Below, piece by piece: positions 24,201-36,194 of a DNA stretch of 64,000 nt; the stretch's first letter is position 1, and the number at the start of each line of letters is the position of its first letter. The stretch spans positions 21,272,187 to 21,336,186 of the forward strand of contig OZ020525.1 in NCBI GenBank assembly GCA_963971425.1. The letters are read 5' to 3'. The stretch is from Bryoerythrophyllum caledonicum (taxonomy: Eukaryota > Streptophyta > Bryopsida > Pottiales > Pottiaceae). Under the pieces are notes generated by a model. The model had not been told where the DNA came from, made no database searches, and saw nothing but the letters and a program-made list of their open reading frames with translations. A program made the translations under genes and the position numbers.

Positions 24201-25200
24201 AGTAATTTAAGTTCCTGTTTTTTTTTTTCCGCCCTTTTTCCCCTAAAGGCAAGGCGATTTATAAGTAGTTTAATCTCTCTTCTCTCTATAGTATTTAATC
24301 TCTCTTCTCTCTATATAATATTTAATCTCTCTTCTCTTCTCTATATCTGTATCTACTCTACATTATAAAAGAGCAAGGCCAATAATTAGATCGATACCTA
24401 GGCATCCCAAAATGTGCCACATGGTGATATCTGGGCTACTTTATTTTAATAGGTAAGAAATTTGGGTATCTAAATAATGGACATACGTTTACTTTAATGA
24501 GGATTATTATTGGCCTGTTGGAGACAATGGGGGATCCATTGGTATATAATATAAGGGGTGGGATAAGTCTAGTGTTGACACATGGCTTTTGTCTCTCTAT
24601 TATCACTATATAGAATAATAGTGCTAACAGATTTCATCAACATCCAAATGATATCTATAACAGAACTAGGAGAGACCTAGGAGATATTTCCAAGGAGGAC
24701 GGGGATTTAACTTGGGACGGGAACTTGATTTTTACTTTTATAATTTTAGGTACCCTATCTAAACTAACAGTATCAGTTGGAGACAACGGGTCAATATATT
24801 AGTACTAGTTATATAATATAATTGTACTAGAATGTTACCCGTGTCCTCCGGACACAACATTTTTTTGTGTTCAGTCCCTTAGCCCTTTCCCTCCAATCCA
24901 ACGTCCCCCCATCCTTGTCCCCTTGTCCCCCGTCCCCGTCCCCGTCCCCATCCCCGCCCCGTCATTTTATCCAAAACCCTAACTTTTAGCTTTTCATTTT
25001 ATCCAAAGCCCTAACTTTTAGCTTTTAGTGTTTTTCATTGACACGTCTCTTTTTCATCCAAGCTCGACGTGTTCATCCATTCGACGCATTCTTCATCTTG
25101 TATTCTTTTATAGATATAGATTATATACTAGTTTTCCGACCCATTGTCTCCAACAGGACAAGGGCAATCCCCAGTTAATTAAATCTATGTGAATGTAAAC
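24201..25200. repeat. repeat-rich spacer with CT-rich tandem repeat and dispersed repeat fragments
   Basis: At about 24268-24346 a roughly 28-bp unit 'tttaatctctcttctctctata' occurs three times. At 24650-24760 a segment with 'aggagatatttccaaggaggacggggattta' resembles 25660-25790 (same order of words, diverged), so these are two copies of one repeat. The region 24880-24960 is C-rich ('ccccgtccccgtcccc'). No gene is seen. Confidence 0.5.
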
Positions 25201-26480
25201 TTGTTTTTTACTTTAGATACCCAATTAGAGCACTGCCATCAGCTTGCATTTGGATAAGAAAGTTGGTGATTATGCTCACATCTAAACCATTTGCAAGTGC
25301 CTTGTACCTCCCAAATTTTGTCGAGAGTAAATTCAAAGCACCGTATACATGTGTTAGATTGCTAAGGAATCCAAAAAATGTATTAAAATTTAGCAAGACA
25401 TACACCTTTGCATTGAAGATTTTTCAACTAATATCTCAAAACTCATGGTATATTGCCTTCATTTTGAACATCATTGCAAATTTATTCAATTCAAGATATC
25501 CTCAACCATTGCGTACACTTTACCCTAAGCTCATATCTTCCTAAAAATGTCGCTTCTAAACACATTCAAAGAATCAAACATTGAAAGGCCCTAGAAACCT
25601 GCCTATCGTTACCTAGTAGGGTGGGGGTTAAGTCCAATGATGACACCTGACAAATACTGGACGGGGGCTTAATTGGGGACTTAATTGGGAGATTATTGGG
25701 TTATATTTCCTAGGAGGAGGATGGGGACTTAACTTAGGATGGATATTTAAATTCCAATTTTACTTTTACAATTTTACTCAACCTTTTAGTGCCATGCATG
25801 ATCGGCAAGACCTAGGAGATTCTATGTGTGTCATAAATCATGCAGAACATCATGTACAAATCACATACATATCACCGCAGCATTAATTCACATAAATCAT
25901 TGTAGTTTGCTAAAGCCTGCATCAATTTTTGTGGCAATGATCTCATTAGTATCATCAGAACATGGGCTATGTTCGTCGTGAGCTGTTTGGCAATAGTTTC
26001 CTCTATTGACTACGACGGTGCGTTTTCACCGCCTAGAGGCTATGTTTGGGCCTCTTAGGCACTAAAGGTTTAACTTACCTTAACTGACATTCCCCGTTAT
26101 AGATAATGGATAAACACACTAATAGATAACTCCTCAGCACTACAAGGAAAAAGTAATCCAACCAATGCACTATTAGCGGTCTAATTCCTCACGCGCTCCT
26201 TGTACACACACAATTAGCCTAATGGTTTCCTTCACATGGAAAGTACGTCTTCACCCTTAAACGTCAGAAGGTGCCACTAGTGGCCATGGTATTCTACATG
26301 TATGGTGTTGTATTCAAACATGATAAGGTTTGGATTTTGAAATGACCTCCAAATTATAGATGTTAGTTGAACAATCTTTAATTTGAAGGTGTAAGACTTA
26401 CTAAACTTTGATACATTTTTTGTATTCTACAGAGTAAAATATGGGCATGTATACACGGTTCATGACTGGCGTTTAATAAT
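25201..26480. mobile_element. separated arms of the foldback family seen at 3658-4045
   Basis: About 25320-25480 runs from outer end to centre ('agcaagacatacacctttgca', 'caactaatatct'). About 26253-26445 runs from centre to outer end ('ttaaacgtcagaaggtgcc', 'actagtggcc', 'attctacagagtaaaatatg'). They face each other with several hundred bases between, as expected for one element opened by other insertions or for two relics. The DNA between holds no gene. Confidence 0.5.
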
Positions 26481-27366
26481 TAAAACACTCATCTTAAAAA
26501 TATCATTGGCCTTTCACTAAAAACACTTCATAATTATCTCATTATCGCAATTGAATGACTTGAATGACTATTTGATATTCTTTGATGATTGTTAGAGTCT
26601 CTTTCGTGGTTATTCATCCTACATAGTGTCTACCCATGAAGGGGAAGTAGGTCTATACTACTAATCCATAGATTTAGTGGTGGAACGAATAGATATTTTA
26701 ATCACGCCAACCTCTTTTGGAGGATGCACTCAGATCAATCTCTTGGATGCTCGTATTGAGGATGCTCTTAGACTTTACGCCCTCTCACTGGTTCCAGGAA
26801 ACTGCAAAGTTGGGTGTCAAAATTATGTTGCCGTGGCCTGCAAGCAAAGCTGATTAAGTTAGTATAGTTTACGTCCCAAGTGAAGCTAACATGTACTAAG
26901 TTACATCAAACCTCGACAGATTCCCGCTTGATTTCCATGTCAAATTCCTCTTCCTCACACAATTTAGGCACAATTTAGGCATCAAAACACACAGTTAGTG
27001 AGCATTGTAGTGTGGAATTCGATCGTAAAAGCTATGCGAGTTCAGAGTTTCTTCTAGACGCAAAGTCTGTAGGTTTGTTTAGACCACAACTTGTAGAGTA
27101 GGGGAGCTGGTGTTTTGAGAGTTAGTTGCAAATGGAAATCACCCTCTGAATACCCTTACTTTTGTGGATTGAAAGACCCTTTGAATGCTTTCAAGTTCGT
27201 GGTCAGCTCATTGCGGAGTAAAATTGACACTTTTGAGGTTTTCGGGGTTGATCGCGGGTTGAAATGACCCTTAGAACGATGTCTCTGGTGCGATTTGGTT
27301 GTAGGTGTTTCGAGGGAGAATCGGTTTCCCACTGACATCATTTCTGGGGTTTGTTAGAACTTTAAC
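26481..27366 (+). other. upstream region of the LRR gene
   Basis: About 890 bp without a credible gene. It contains a copy of the dispersed motif 'agtggtggaacgaatagata' at about 26678. Promoter elements of the downstream LRR gene should lie in the last few hundred bases, but I cannot point to a convincing TATA box. Confidence 0.35.
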
Positions 27367-30300
27367 ATGGCGCCCAGTTTGCTAGATTTGTGTGTGAAAG
27401 CAGCATGCCATGACAAATTCAGTGTCAAGGCGTGGCGCCGGAAGCGCAGGACGTTGGAGATGTTGCCCTGCGAGCTGGCTCACCAGCTTTTCCATTCCCT
27501 GCTGCGCGCTCGCCTTCTCTCTGCCACCTTGGTCGAGTAAGTGTGTGTTTTTCTCGAGATCTCATGTGCATTCTATGGATTGTGATGAGGATTTTGTTCT
27601 GTCACTGCACAGGTTGTTTCAAGAGAGCATCCAAGAGATTGATCTGAGTGGAGAAGCAGGCGTGGATGGAGAATGGATGGCGTATGTGGGCGGATGTCAT
27701 CACTTGCGTGCCCTTCGCCTTGCAGATTGCAAGGCATTGACAAACAATGCTCTCCGGCAGCTGACAGGCAAGCCTTCTCTTTCTCCTTGCAAACAAAATT
27801 TGACTTCTTTCTAAGGTCACCCAAAGTCTCAATAAAGGACCCCCTCTTTTATCTACAATACTCCTCTTCCGTCATGAATCTCAGCCGCATTTTTCCTCTC
27901 TGATCAGATATGTAGAGCTATCTGGGGCTGATGTTAAGCATGTAAAAAGAGGTCCAAACTCATGGTATATCTCTGCCTCACCTCGATATAAGTCATTTGA
28001 CTCCAGTTGTTTTGTGTTTCTTTTTTAGGTTTGACGGCTATGGAGGAATTGGACGTGAGTCGGTGCAGGAGAGTGAGCGATGAAGCGGTGTTGTACATTG
28101 TGTCATTGACGGGACTGAGGAAGCTGGGGTTGGGTGAGACTGGCGTGGGAGCCAAGGGGCTCTCGCTTGTGCCCGGCCTCACGTCGCTTACTTCTCTGGA
28201 GTTGGGGGGCTGCCCTGTTACTGATGTGCACTTGCTCTCTTTCCAGGTAAGCTAGCTCATCTGAAATGACACCAAAAAAAAATGAGGTAGTTGTAGCTTC
28301 TGAAGATGAAATTAGTACTTGATTGATTGAAATTTGAAGTATTTGTCTTACTTGGTCAAATGATTTGTGAAGTCAGCCCATAAGATACTAGTATTTTAAT
28401 CTGTTATTCTACGCTTTTCTCCCAATTAGATCCATGGAAGAGCTTGGTGGTCTCTGAACTCAAGTTAGCACTGGTTTTAGTGGTATTTGAGAATGGAATA
28501 AGAGAGGTACCTAGGTTTATTATTTAGAATGAGAAGTGAGGTCAAAACTCATGGTATCTTTGCCTTACGTGGATTGGCAGCCAGGGTTTAGGGTTTAAGC
28601 CTCATGTTCCCTCGTTTGATTGCAGGCCCTCAAACTCCTGGAGCATCTCGACTTGTGGGGCAGCAAAGTGACAAACACAGGCGCACGTTCTCTGTCATCC
28701 TTCAAGTTCCTGAAACACCTCAACCTCGCCATGACATCCGTCACCACAGTTCCACAAATGAGCGCCCTTCTCTCCTTAAATCTTTGCAACTGCACAGTAG
28801 AATCCATCTCTGAGAGCCCATTGACAGAGCTTGTCCTCTCCGGAGCAGACCTGAACCTGGAAAATGTCACTGCAAGGAACGTGCATGTGCTAGATCTGGC
28901 TGCCTCTCGTGTGCAGAATTTGGAGGCGCTTTCCTCTATGCAGAAGGTGTCTATTCTGGATTTGCGTGCCACAGGGATGACTGATGAACTCATGGCGAAG
29001 CTGCATGGCTTCGGGAGAAGTCTGAGATGGATTGATTTGAGCCATACCAAGGTTGGGTCTGAAGGTGTGGGCGCGGTGGCTGGGCATATGCCGAATGTGG
29101 AGCAGCTCTCCTTGAGCCACACTCTTGTGGATGATGCAGTTTTTGCTTTTCTCGTGCACTTTCCTTTGTTGCAGTGTCTCGACCTCGGTGGCACCAGAGT
29201 TAAAGGTGCGGAATCTATCTTTGAGTATGCATCTACATGCGGATTATAAGCTGGGTTTGGGCTTTTCATGTTGAAGTTGCACATGTGTATGGGGTGCAGG
29301 AAGCATGATGGTGATGGAATCCGAGGACAACAGTTCGGTGCTGTCTTATTTGGAGGAGCTGCGGCACCTGAGAAGGCTCGACCTGCGGCACACTTTGGTG
29401 AGCGATGCAGCGTTCCATGGACTCAAGAATCTCACGCAACTCACGCATCTCCACATTCATAACACTTCCTTGTCAGGTAACGTTTCCCGATACCCCAGGT
29501 CGATCATGACAGCTCTCACTACTTCGCATGAACCTGCGTCTTGAATGTTTATTATCGTTTCCTGATGCCACATCTTGTTCATGATAGCGTTTAGCATTCT
29601 GCAGTGGATTCTGTGCTAAATGGGTTAATCACATCTTCTTGACTTGTGGTAACCTGTTTCTTAGGGGTTTATGGTTTAGGCTCACAAGTCCCTGATGATG
29701 TCTGGATTGTAGGGTATTTTCATATACTTCAGAAAGAGAACGACCCTCTTTGATAACCCGCAGAGTACAAGATTCATAGCGGAGTTTCAGATTGGAAGTT
29801 GTAGATGTACTGATTCGATTTTGGTTCTTTTGATTGAGCTTGAACTTCATGTGCTATATATTCTTCAGATGATACTTTAAACTCCAAACCTGGTCACAAA
29901 CGGTGATGCTGATTACCCCATCCTCCACGTTGTCTGCAGATGAATGCCTCCACCAGACCTCGTCTCTCCCCAACCTCCTCGACCTCGGCCTGGGCGGCGC
30001 AGTCCTCACATCCACAGGCCTATCAACTTACAAACCTCCTCCCCATCTTCAGGAGCTCGACCTCACAGGCTGCTGGCTGCTCCCCGAGGACGCGGTCCTG
30101 GACTTCTGTGAAGCGCATCCTCAGGTCATGGTCTGGCACGACACCACTGTCAGTGCCACACCAGGTTTGATTCGCAAGAAAGAGTATGGCGACGTTGTGA
30201 GTGGCGGATTTGCCACTGGTTTCTCGCGGGAAATGCAACTGGCCAAGGTGAAGCTGCGGAGGAGCCCTGCCAAGGTGCATGTGAAAGGCGGTGTGAGGAG

Positions 30301-30983
30301 GCCTGCCAGTGTGGACAGAACACAGAGGTTTACAGTACTTGGTATGTATCTCATCCTTTTGCACTTTGATAATGAAGTTATTTTGGAAGGATACCATGAG
30401 ATTTAACCTCCAGAGAAGAAAAACATGGCTGAGATTCATGTGGCCTCTCCTGCGTCGTTCTCATAGTTGGCTGAAACTAGAGTTTAGAAACCAACAACCT
30501 CTTCCATTGATTTACTTCAAGAAGTCCAGTTGAGAGAGCTGAGAGAGCACCAAGTCCTTCCTCTGATCTAATAGCTATCAAGAGTGAGGAAAGAGTAGTG
30601 TTGTGAATGAAAAGAAGGGTACCTTAATGTGACTGTACCGGTAACTCAATAGCATGTGAAGGATTCTATTTGAGAGAGCACCTAGCTCTTCCATTGATCC
30701 AAAGTAAGAGTGAACAACTAGTAGTATTAGAAGTAAGGAGGGGTATCATATGTGAGAAGTAAAGTTTGCTACATGAACCACACTTACACGTAGGTTAACT
30801 GACTGGTTTGTCGTGTGATGTGTAGATGAGAGGATAAAGTACAGCAAGCAGGAGCTCTTGCGTCTCAGACACCACGGTGATCACTTGTCGGTCTCCACTT
30901 TGAGGAACCTGGAAGGCGGCTTTTTAGAAAATATCAAACTCAGCCAAAACCGTGGAGCAGGTTCTGAATCTAAACGTCGCTAG
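27367..30983 (+). CDS. leucine-rich-repeat (RNI-like) protein
   Basis: Seven exons join in phase (27367-27536, 27613-27767, 28029-28246, 28626-29205, 29300-29476, 29940-30341, 30826-30983) to give 619 residues. After an N-terminal helical region (about 1-55) the protein is a chain of LRRs of the LxxLxLxxTxV type, for example LKHLNLAMTSV, LRWIDLSHTKVG and LRRLDLRHTLVSD, to about residue 450. These resemble the RNI/AMN1-like class. A basic C-terminal part follows (about 480-619: KVKLRRSPAKV, DERIKYSKQELL, SESKRR). There is no signal peptide, transmembrane segment or kinase, so it is an intracellular LRR protein, not a receptor. The intron after 27767 appears to use a GC donor. Partner and role cannot be told from sequence. 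Confidence 0.85.
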
Positions 30984-31164
30984 ATTTTGAAACTGGGATC
31001 AATTTAGGGTGACTCCATCATGTATCTATTTTTAATTTGTATAGAAATTATTCAGTATGTTTGCCACTGACAGGAAACATATGGATTGATGGTTAAGGGT
31101 TGAGCCAGATGTGATTTCTGCAGTTTACTTCCCATCTGGGCTCTCTGATCATGCAACTTGAATT

Positions 31165-31985
31165 CAGTTAGTGGGCTCCGTGAGGAGCATTCCAAAAAGA
31201 AGGATATGCCGGTGAGTGTACTCAGCGCACGGTATTCTTTAGTAAAAGGCGAAAGAATAGTTCGCTCTGTGCTGAGCACCCGGTATCGTACTACACCCTT
31301 CTCAAATGCCGTTTATTATACAGGAAGAGTGTTCTGGATCTAGCAACCCTTATGGGATACATACGATCATTCTCTCAGGCACAAAAACCTGAAGCCTTCT
31401 CCATCTTCCACTGCTTTTACTCAGGACTTGTTCATCTCATCCAATGAAGGTTCCAGACACACAAACCTGGAGCCTTCTCCATCTTCCACTGCTTCTACTC
31501 AGGACTTGTTCATCTCATCCAATGAAGGTAGCATTTTGGATTACGACAATGCATAAGTGGTAATGTGGCTTGATTTGTCGCTGTCAAGAAGTAGCAGGTA
31601 GCATTCCATCATCTAGAAGTAACACAGAAGTTGGATATCCATTGTCATTGCAAGTTAGAAGTAGCGTGGTGCTAACCTCCATGCTAAGTTGGTGCCATGA
31701 TGCCAAGGTGTCTATATCCTGATGTGAATGGATCCAAGCCAAATTGTCACACTTTTAACAATTATCCCTTAGGGATTGATGAATGCAAAACATTCCCTCT
31801 GTACAAGTAGTGGCGTTTCCAGGTTGGAGATTACGAAGCCGGGTGCCCGGCACAGAGCAAACAATTCTTTCGCCTTTTACTAAAGAATACCGTGCGCTGG
31901 GTACACTCACCGGCATATCCCATGTTTTGGAATGCTCCTCACGGAGCCCACCACAACAAACCCCAAAATGCAGCTCCAAGTGAAC
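31165..31985. mobile_element. foldback element with about 180-bp arms and a 78-bp tandem repeat inside
   Basis: The arm at 31165-31335 ('gggctccgtgaggagcattc', 'gcgcacggtattctttagta') returns inverted at about 31780-31965 with scattered changes. Each arm is itself a hairpin: 'tattcttt' and 'aaagaata' flank the loop 'agtaaaaggcg', and 'ctcagc' and 'gctgag' pair further out. The spacer carries two copies of a 78-bp unit. It lies just past the stop codon of the LRR gene and may be in its 3' UTR or downstream flank. Confidence 0.7.
31379..31533 (+). repeat. 78-bp direct tandem repeat, two copies, frame-preserving
   Basis: Two adjacent units of 78 bp differ at only a few positions. Because 78 is 26 codons, one frame stays open across both, from 31344 to a TAA at 31554-31556 (70 codons). 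It encodes a repeated Ser/Thr-rich peptide containing PSPSSTA and TQDLFISSNEG. No ATG opens this frame. It could be an alternative 3' exon of the LRR gene or a captured exon fragment inside the foldback. Confidence 0.6.
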
Positions 31986-33085
31986 GTTGTCATCATCCGT
32001 GGCTGGACATAAACCGGTAGCGATTAGATACGAGCAAATGAAAGCCATCTCTGAAAAATGAGCCTTACTCTCTCCTGCCTATCTAGCGGAAATGAACCTT
32101 TGTTAACATACTCTTCACGAGAACACATGTGCATGAGTAATTCTTTCCAATATAGTGGATCTAATGTAATCACATCTCAGTATTTTCAAACTCTCGTGGA
32201 AATTTTGCCAATAACCGGGCCTGTAGGACTTTAATTTATGGAAGTTTTAAAACTATCGTTAAGACTGCCAACAAAACACAATAATCTCATTCCATTGTTA
32301 GAACATATCAGAATTTTTATAACATTTTTGACCGTACGGATTGGAACATTATAGCATTTACCGTTCATGTGGGTGAATGGCCTCGTAAAAAGTATAGTAC
32401 TTTTTGATATTTCACGATCAGAGATTGATTGGCCTCATAATAAAACATTTCCGTGGACTTTCCTTGAGCAAGGTTGCTTTCTGACCTCCTTCCATACATG
32501 TGTAGGTATTTGCGCACTGGCCAGATGAGACAGGATCAATTCCCAGGTCCAGAAACCCTCCTTCAGGTCTTCAATACCTGTAAGTTTGGCCTCAGGACTA
32601 TCGGCAATTTCATGACCAATTGATTGCTACTCTGGTGTTCCTGCAAGAGATTTTAGACATGTGCCTGTTATAAAGAGAGACTGTTATAACGAAGGGAGTT
32701 TTTGGTCTGGAAATGTGCATATGTACTTGGCAAGTCAAGTGGCTGTTGTAACAGATGCTATTGTAAAGGGAGCTGACTCTACCTGCAGAGCTGGCGGGAA
32801 TCACCACGTTGAAGACCTCGTAAGCTCCACCTCCAGCTCCACCACCACAGGCCGACGTCTTCGCCGAGATGCGCCCCCGGTACTCACAGCAGTCCAGAAG
32901 ATGAAAAACAAAACCAAGCTTCATTGTTGACTGGGCTGCATTGATGATATGATGGAAGCACAAACCAAGCAACTGGTTGCAGAGGTGAAGGAATGATTCA
33001 CTGTATACAAGATGGCGTATCGGAGGCCAAGGAATGATGATTCACTGTGTACAAGATTCTAGAGCAGGTGGCGATGGTTGTCAGC
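31986..33085. other. spacer between convergent genes
   Basis: About 1.1 kb between the LRR gene and the minus-strand gene ending at 33086. Most is AT-rich and non-coding. A GC-rich island at about 32785-32890 reads on the minus strand as YRGRISAKTSACGGGAGGG followed by AYEVFNVVIPASSAG and then a CAG|GTAGAG donor-like site. It may be an exon relic. Nothing else is recognisable. Confidence 0.4.
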
Positions 33086-34547
33086 CTAACCTAGCCAAGT
33101 TTCGGCGGACCGGCCGCCTCCTTGACCCACGCCCTTCCGGATGCTGATCGTCTCCCGGGAGTACTGCTCCTGGTACCGCTCGAACGAGGTCACGTCCAGC
33201 TTCCCCGTCACCGACTTGCCCTGCTTGCGGCGAACCTGCTGCTCCCGGACCGACGCCCACAGCTTCTCAATCGCCGCCTGGTGCGAAGTGCTGAACTTCA
33301 CGCGCTGATCAAACGCGTGCCTCACCAGGATGTCAATAATCGTCTGTGCCCTGGAAAAACAAACAACGACGTCAGAAATCACACAACTATCACTATTACG
33401 TAAAGCTTACCCACATGTGAGGAATCTCTTACCAAGTGTGGCGGTACTGGTCGGCGGCAAGTTTGAGGCACTGGAAGAGGGCTTCGCGGCGCTCTCGGAG
33501 CAACCTGCCGGACTCCTCCAGCGCCCGCTTGGCAGCCGCTTCCTCGTCCAGCTTCTTCTTCAGTCGCTCCTCCTTCTTGGACCGCTTCGGCAGGAACGCA
33601 CTCAACCCGAACGGGTCGCTCTCCTCCTCATCTTCCACGGCCTTCGCTTGCTCCACCACTACTACTACTGGCTCCTCCTCGTTCGCCAGCTTCTCCTCCA
33701 ACAGCTTCTCCTCCTCGGTCGCCTCTGGCAACTCCTCGATGGCTTGCCTCACACGCCCCGAAGCTTTATTAAACTGCACACAATGGAACATGAACTCACC
33801 TCTCGAATTACCAAAGGCTTTTATAAAGACGGAATGCAGACGCTCACCACATAGGTATCATCCGTCATGAAGTCGTTGCCGACTAACGCCCAAAACTCCC
33901 ACACTGCAATCTGCGCTTCATGTGCTGCTGTGAAACACTGCAACAGACAACAAAAAGCAGTCGCGTTACTCTCTAAACCCTAAACCCTACACAAAACAGA
34001 CGCCTCAGATTTCTGAACAAAACAGAAACTGATTTACCTCGAGCCTTTCGTGAACTTCTGCAAACAAAGTTTGGTAGTCTCGTCGCAATCCTGCATCGAT
34101 CGCGCTCGACGGCGTCGCCATGGCGGCTTTCAAGACGGAGAAGAAGGGGTCAGCAGTGACGGAGGTGACGCTGCCGGCCTGCAGCAATTGCACCGCGAGC
34201 TTGGAGGCCTTGGAGAATTTGCCGGGGTTGCCGATGTGCGCGGCGATCTTCACCATGGCTTCCACCAACTGCTCGCTCGTCGCCTCCGTCGTGGTCGGCT
34301 TGAACCTAACTCGCTTGCCTGCCAAAGAACAACACCGTCAACAAAGAATGAGGAAGCCACAAGGCAACCCTGAGAATGAAACCCTACCATGAGCATCATC
34401 GTCTGCAACCGCGCGCTTCGAGGACGAGGACGACAAGATTGTCGCCGGCGGTGCTCGTGCAGCAGGTGCCGGAGGCGCCGGCGTGCGCGGTGCAGGTTGT
34501 GCGGTCACCGGCGGCGGCAAGTCTCCGAACAACGAATCCTTCGCCAT
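33086..34547 (-). CDS. conserved-looking helical/acidic protein of unknown function
   Basis: Five exons join in phase (34547-34388, 34318-34038, 33937-33848, 33773-33433, 33350-33086) to give 378 residues. Residues 1-45 are Pro/Ala/Ser-rich. About 54-175 is a helical domain, and a second helical part spans about 290-378. Between them lies an acidic, Glu/Lys-rich stretch (about 195-260, ATEEEKLLEEKL, KKEERLKKKLDEEAAAKRALEE) likely to be coiled coil. There are no membrane segments or known catalytic motifs. I do not recognise the family. The clean exon structure and consistent GT-AG sites support a real gene. The start is the first in-frame ATG and the next two genes run in the same direction. 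Confidence 0.8.
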
Positions 34548-34860
34548 TCTTCGCAAACCTTAACCCTCCTTCCTCGCGCACCAAATCACCGCAGAATCAG
34601 CAGCCGCAGCTTCGATCGCGACTACGCGTTCGACTTGGAGAGTGGTAACGACAGACACAAACATCAACTGAGTGCGCGAAAGCAACGCTGCCTCGGAAGA
34701 AAAATATCTGCCAATTTTGCAAACCCTAACCCTCCTTCCTTGCGCACCAAACTCTTGAGCACCAAATCCACCGCAGAAGCAACAATCCTGACTACGCGTT
34801 CGAGCTGGTGATCGGTAACGGCGGATCCGGACACGAAACACACACTAAAATCAACTGAAC
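34548..34860. repeat. duplicated promoter/5' UTR segment of the unknown-function gene
   Basis: About 34551-34671 and 34716-34858 are diverged direct copies. Both contain 'taaccctccttcct' followed by 'gcgcaccaaa', 'ccgcagaa', 'gactacgcgttcga' and a final 'atcaactga'. A telo-box-like AAACCCTA sits at about 34719-34726, in reverse orientation relative to the gene. The duplication covers the sequence just upstream of the start codon at 34547, so it probably doubled part of the promoter or leader. Confidence 0.6.
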
Positions 34861-35253
<393 letters not shown>

Positions 35254-35386
35254 TGTGTTCTCTTTCTGTACAACTCTTTCTGTACATGGACAACAGAGAC
35301 GACAGATCTCGTCTCTCTCTCTTTCTCTCCGCAACTTCAAGCCCTAGAGTAGAACTGGGAGCGCTCATATGATACACAGCACAGAT

Positions 35387-36194
35387 TCAGTGGCATCCCT
35401 GGCCGGCAAAGATGTTGGATGTGCCGAGGACCCAGGGGAGCATGACGAGCGTGAGGACGGCCGCGGTTACGAAGACTTTCCCCTCGCGCACCGCGCTCTG
35501 GAAGGTGGACCACGACATCTCTCTTGCCCAGTCGACGCCCTTCTCGATCAGTCTCTTGTGCCCTTTCTTGCCGACGCGGATGCCGAACAGGTACTCGATC
35601 ACCACGGCGACGATCCACGTCATGACGAGGCTGGGGATCATGGACGCGAACAGCGTGACGGTCACGAATAGTCCCAGCTGCGCCACCAGGAACAGGTAGG
35701 CTTTCACCACGGGCCAGCAGAGCGGGTCCATGTCCTCGCTCGCCGGCGGCTGCCACTCCTGGATGGAGCGCATCGTTTGCCTGATGCACCACAGCAGGCC
35801 GCTGAGAAACACCACCAAGAAACTCAAAATGCTCGTCTTCCGAATCATCATCGCCACGCGCGGATTGTACCCCCCTGACGAGGAGGACGACGAGGAGGAC
35901 GCCTGCTCATTCTGCTGCTCCGCCATCTCCCTGCCAAACCCGCAATTGCACAAAAACTCACCACAAAACCTAATGAAGAAACCCTAAGCTCTCCATTTGA
36001 AGATGAACTCTAAACCCTTCGTTTGCGAGACTCTCTAGATCGGTCAAGGTTCAATTCCGCTTATGAAATTGGTAAGATCTTAAGCCTTCACAAGAACCCG
36101 GTGAGTACGAGACAGAGAGTGCAGCAGGCGCGACTTACTGATGGACTGATTCGCCCGCTTGTTTGCTGATTCCATGGCCGGTGATCTCCGACAT
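35387..36194 (-). CDS. small four-helix integral membrane protein, unknown function
   Basis: Two exons (36194-36139 and 35930-35387) join in phase to give 199 residues. The donor is CATCA|GTAAGT and the acceptor GGCAG|GGAG, so the start is MSEITGHGISKQ. An internal Met after the intron (residue 21, MAEQQNEQ) could serve as an alternative start. A Ser-rich run at about 30-37 precedes four hydrophobic segments. These lie at about 50-66 (SILSFLVVFLSGLLWCI), 92-110 and 113-132 (a close pair around LFVTVTLFASMIPSLVMTW), and 172-190 (VFVTAAVLTLVMLPWVLG). A basic loop (RVGKKGHKRLIEKG) lies between the third and fourth. There is no signal peptide. I do not recognise the family. Confidence 0.8.

Noticed and set aside
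28595..29284. 229-codon minus-strand frame across the LRR exon
   Set aside because: It is the antisense of a strongly supported LRR exon. The LRR periodicity on the plus strand explains the absence of stops.
32610..32972. 120-codon minus-strand gene
   Set aside because: Only the central GC-rich 100 bp look coding. Both flanks are AT-rich with no motif, so it was kept as an island rather than a gene.
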